DNA of 15,600 nt from Nitratidesulfovibrio sp044433065 (GTDB lineage: Bacteria > Desulfobacterota > Desulfovibrionia > Desulfovibrionales > Desulfovibrionaceae), in the NCBI GenBank assembly GCA_044433065.1, contig JAWXUA010000058.1:1-15600 (forward strand), in the 5' to 3' direction. The notes beneath the pieces were generated by a model. The model saw only the letters and a list, made by a program, of their open reading frames with translations. It searched no databases and was not told the DNA's origin. Position numbers and translations under genes: made by a program. This document shows positions 14,249-15,600 of the stretch, one piece after another (within the stretch, counting starts at the first letter, position 1; each line of letters opens with the position of its first letter).

Positions 14249-14265
14249 TATCCCCACAAGACGAC

Positions 14266-14301
14266 AAGGCCCTGTACTCAATAGAGACACAGGGCCTTTT
14301 C
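14266..14301 (+). terminator. Intrinsic terminator upstream of endA-like gene
   Basis: The stem AAGGCCCTGT (14266-14275) pairs perfectly with ACAGGGCCTT (14289-14298), giving ten base pairs and a 13-base loop, followed by TTTT-C-TGTT. It ends transcription from the small genes to the left, so the nuclease gene needs its own promoter or readthrough. Confidence 0.75.
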
Positions 14302-14339
14302 TGTTAACCACCACCATAAAAATCCAAAGGAGAGAAGAA

Positions 14340-15095
14340 ATGAGAAAAATACGTTTAATTATGTGCTATGTCATAATGTTGCTGCTTTCAGCCGTGGTTA
14401 GTAGCTGGGCAGACCCAGCAAGGGGTAATGTAACAATTTTAAGCTTTGAGACAGCTAAAAAGGTGCTGGCGCGCACTGTATATGCTGACCACCGCATTGA
14501 TTTTTATTGTAAGGCAGCCTTTGACGAAAATAAAAATGTGATATTGCCCGATGGCTTTATTACTCCATCGTACGAGAAACGAGCAACAAGGATTGAATGG
14601 GAACATATTGTGCCAGCTGAAAACTTTGGTCGTTTTTTTACAGAGTGGCGAGAAGGCGACAACCAATGTGTCGATAGCAAAGGAAAGGCATATAAGGGGC
14701 GAAAATGTGCCAAAAAGAATCAGCTGTTTGCGGTGATGGAAGCTGACCTATGGAACCTTGTCCCAGCTATAGGGGCGGTCAATGCCGTGCGGAGTAATTA
14801 CAAATTTACAGTTCTCCCCAAGGAAGTTCCTTCAACGTTTGGAGTGTGTCCAGTCAAAGTTAATAATCATCGCGTGGAACCACCAGAGTACACGAGAGGC
14901 ACTATCGCACGGGCAACTCTTTACATGGCGTGGGCATATCCAGAAATTCCATTTTTGAGTGACCAACAAAGAAAGCTGATGGAAGCATGGGATAGGATGT
15001 ATCCCCCTTCAAAGTGGGAATGTGAGCGTGGTAGGCGTATTATGGAGCTACAAGGAAATGTTAATCCCTATACAGCTAACGCATGTAATTTTTAG
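14340..15095 (+). CDS. Secreted endonuclease I family nuclease (EndA/Dns-like)
   Basis: This 251-residue periplasmic or secreted non-specific DNase belongs to the endonuclease I family. A signal peptide is evident: MRKIRLIMCY, a hydrophobic core to about residue 21, and predicted cleavage after SSWA (residue 24). The catalytic core EWEHIVPA (86-93) supplies Glu88 and the general base His89. DLWNLVPA (136-143) supplies Asn139, matching the Mg-binding Asn of Vvn/EndA, and RSNYKF follows. Six cysteines in the mature part fit the disulfide-rich fold. AAGGAG precedes the ATG, and a terminator lies 39 bp upstream. Relatives carried by ICEs and prophages (IdeA in Vibrio cholerae, Dns on Campylobacter CJIE1) block natural transformation, so a role in excluding competing DNA is plausible. 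Confidence 0.92.
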   Translation: MRKIRLIMCYVIMLLLSAVVSSWADPARGNVTILSFETAKKVLARTVYADHRIDFYCKAAFDENKNVILPDGFITPSYEKRATRIEWEHIVPAENFGRFFTEWREGDNQCVDSKGKAYKGRKCAKKNQLFAVMEADLWNLVPAIGAVNAVRSNYKFTVLPKEVPSTFGVCPVKVNNHRVEPPEYTRGTIARATLYMAWAYPEIPFLSDQQRKLMEAWDRMYPPSKWECERGRRIMELQGNVNPYTANACNF

Positions 15096-15185
15096 GTAAA
15101 AATATTGTTTTTTTATGTAGGATATGTTAAGATAATTTTAAATTTTTTAAGTAAAAATGTCCTAATATCTAACAAAGGAGTTTGT

Positions 15186-15485
15186 ATGCAGTGGACAGTA
15201 GTTTTTGCAACATATGAAGATTGCCAATATTGGCTAAAATTAAAAAAAAGACTTTTCCGTAAGAATGGCTTCTCATTTAATGGAGACCATGACCATTTTT
15301 GGCGCGATGACGTTGCAGTGCTAGAGTTAGTAGACTACAGCTATACAGTACAAACAACAATGGGGGTTCTGCGTTTTCGTACTAATGATACTACAATTGG
15401 AGTGGAATATGATAAATTACTTCGAAAGCCAGAAGAAAAAGGTGTAACACATCTATTTATTGAGGACATATTGAAATTACCTTAA
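15186..15485 (+). CDS. Unrecognised small protein, 99 aa
   Basis: I do not recognise this protein. ATG 15186 has AAAGGAG about six bases upstream and is preferred over a longer frame from 15105, whose extra 27 residues are encoded by AT-rich leader sequence without a ribosome site. The protein is soluble and begins MQWTVVFATYEDCQYWLKLKKRL, followed by a GDHDHFWRDDVAVLELVDYSY segment and a short C-terminal helix. The alternating hydrophobic strands suggest a compact alpha/beta fold. It is the last gene in the window, 90 bp after the nuclease gene and followed by a terminator. Confidence 0.7.
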   Translation: MQWTVVFATYEDCQYWLKLKKRLFRKNGFSFNGDHDHFWRDDVAVLELVDYSYTVQTTMGVLRFRTNDTTIGVEYDKLLRKPEEKGVTHLFIEDILKLP

Positions 15486-15513
15486 TGAGTCAGCGTGACG
15501 TGGTCCTATTTTT

Positions 15514-15547
15514 AAGCCCTATAACTCTCCATGGTTACGGGGCTTTT
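15514..15547 (+). terminator. Intrinsic terminator after the last gene
   Basis: AAGCCCTATAAC (15514-15525) pairs with GTTACGGGGCTT (15534-15545), twelve pairs with one mismatch and one G-T, around an eight-base loop. It is followed by TTTTCC. It closes transcription of the 99-residue gene. The remaining sequence to 15600 is more G+C-rich and shows no recognisable gene or tRNA end. Confidence 0.75.
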
Positions 15548-15600
15548 CCGTTACCTCTCCGCATATCCCGCGCTAGCCGCGATCGTGGGTACGTCACTGC

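Noticed and set aside
15486..15600. Right attachment site or tRNA gene
   Set aside because: No tRNA 3' end and no direct repeat shared with 541-753 could be found by eye; only a terminator is supported.

Overview
The window looks like most of an integrative mobilizable element, or the Tra1 half of a conjugative element, in a Gram-negative bacterium. The transfer genes follow the IncP/RP4 Tra1 order: traM, traL and traK leftward, then oriT, then traJ, traI, traG, traF and traC rightward. The host could be a Desulfovibrionaceae member, judging by the style of the integrase N-terminus; this is a tentative guess and no host housekeeping gene is present to test it. The transfer genes have moderate G+C. 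The genes on the right flank and the distal half of the integrase are clearly AT-rich.

Layout. Positions 1-540 are non-coding and hold a nested inverted-repeat island of CCTCCCTC-type palindromes plus a short tandem repeat. Positions 541-753 are the AT-rich integrase leader. A tyrosine recombinase (754-2088, +) meets, tail to tail, a leftward gene series. Read from the oriT outward, that series is traK (5207-4812), traL (4791-4057), traM (4053-3610), an AbiEii-type nucleotidyltransferase (3578-2817), a tightly coupled 103-residue partner (2816-2505) and an XRE-type regulator (2476-2090). The divergent region 5208-5508 is an oriT: phased T-tracts on the traK side, an IncP-type nic sequence on the minus strand at 5426/5425, and a 20-bp palindrome eight bases from nic. 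Rightward from it run traJ, the MOB-P relaxase traI, the coupling ATPase traG, the TraF-type serine protease and a large ArdC-metallopeptidase/DUF5710/Toprim primase (traC), with overlaps or near-zero gaps, followed by a small acidic protein.

The right flank (12642-15600) begins with a long hairpin and carries accessory genes: an unrecognised 349-residue protein, a DpnD/PcfM-like small protein, a possible 12-codon ORF in front of a terminator, a secreted endonuclease I family nuclease, and an unrecognised 99-residue protein followed by a terminator. Nothing in the last 50 bases identifies an attachment site.

How it should work (inference from RP4). TraK, TraJ and TraI assemble the relaxosome at oriT, and TraI Tyr22 cleaves the minus strand. 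TraG passes the complex to a type IV secretion channel. TraC primes the strand, and may protect it, in the recipient. No Trb (Tra2) mating-pair genes are in the window, so the channel must be encoded elsewhere, either beyond the window or on a helper element, although the pilin-processing TraF homologue has been kept. The transferred strand would carry traK, traL, traM and the nucleotidyltransferase pair into the recipient first. The pair and the nuclease are the most interesting cargo.
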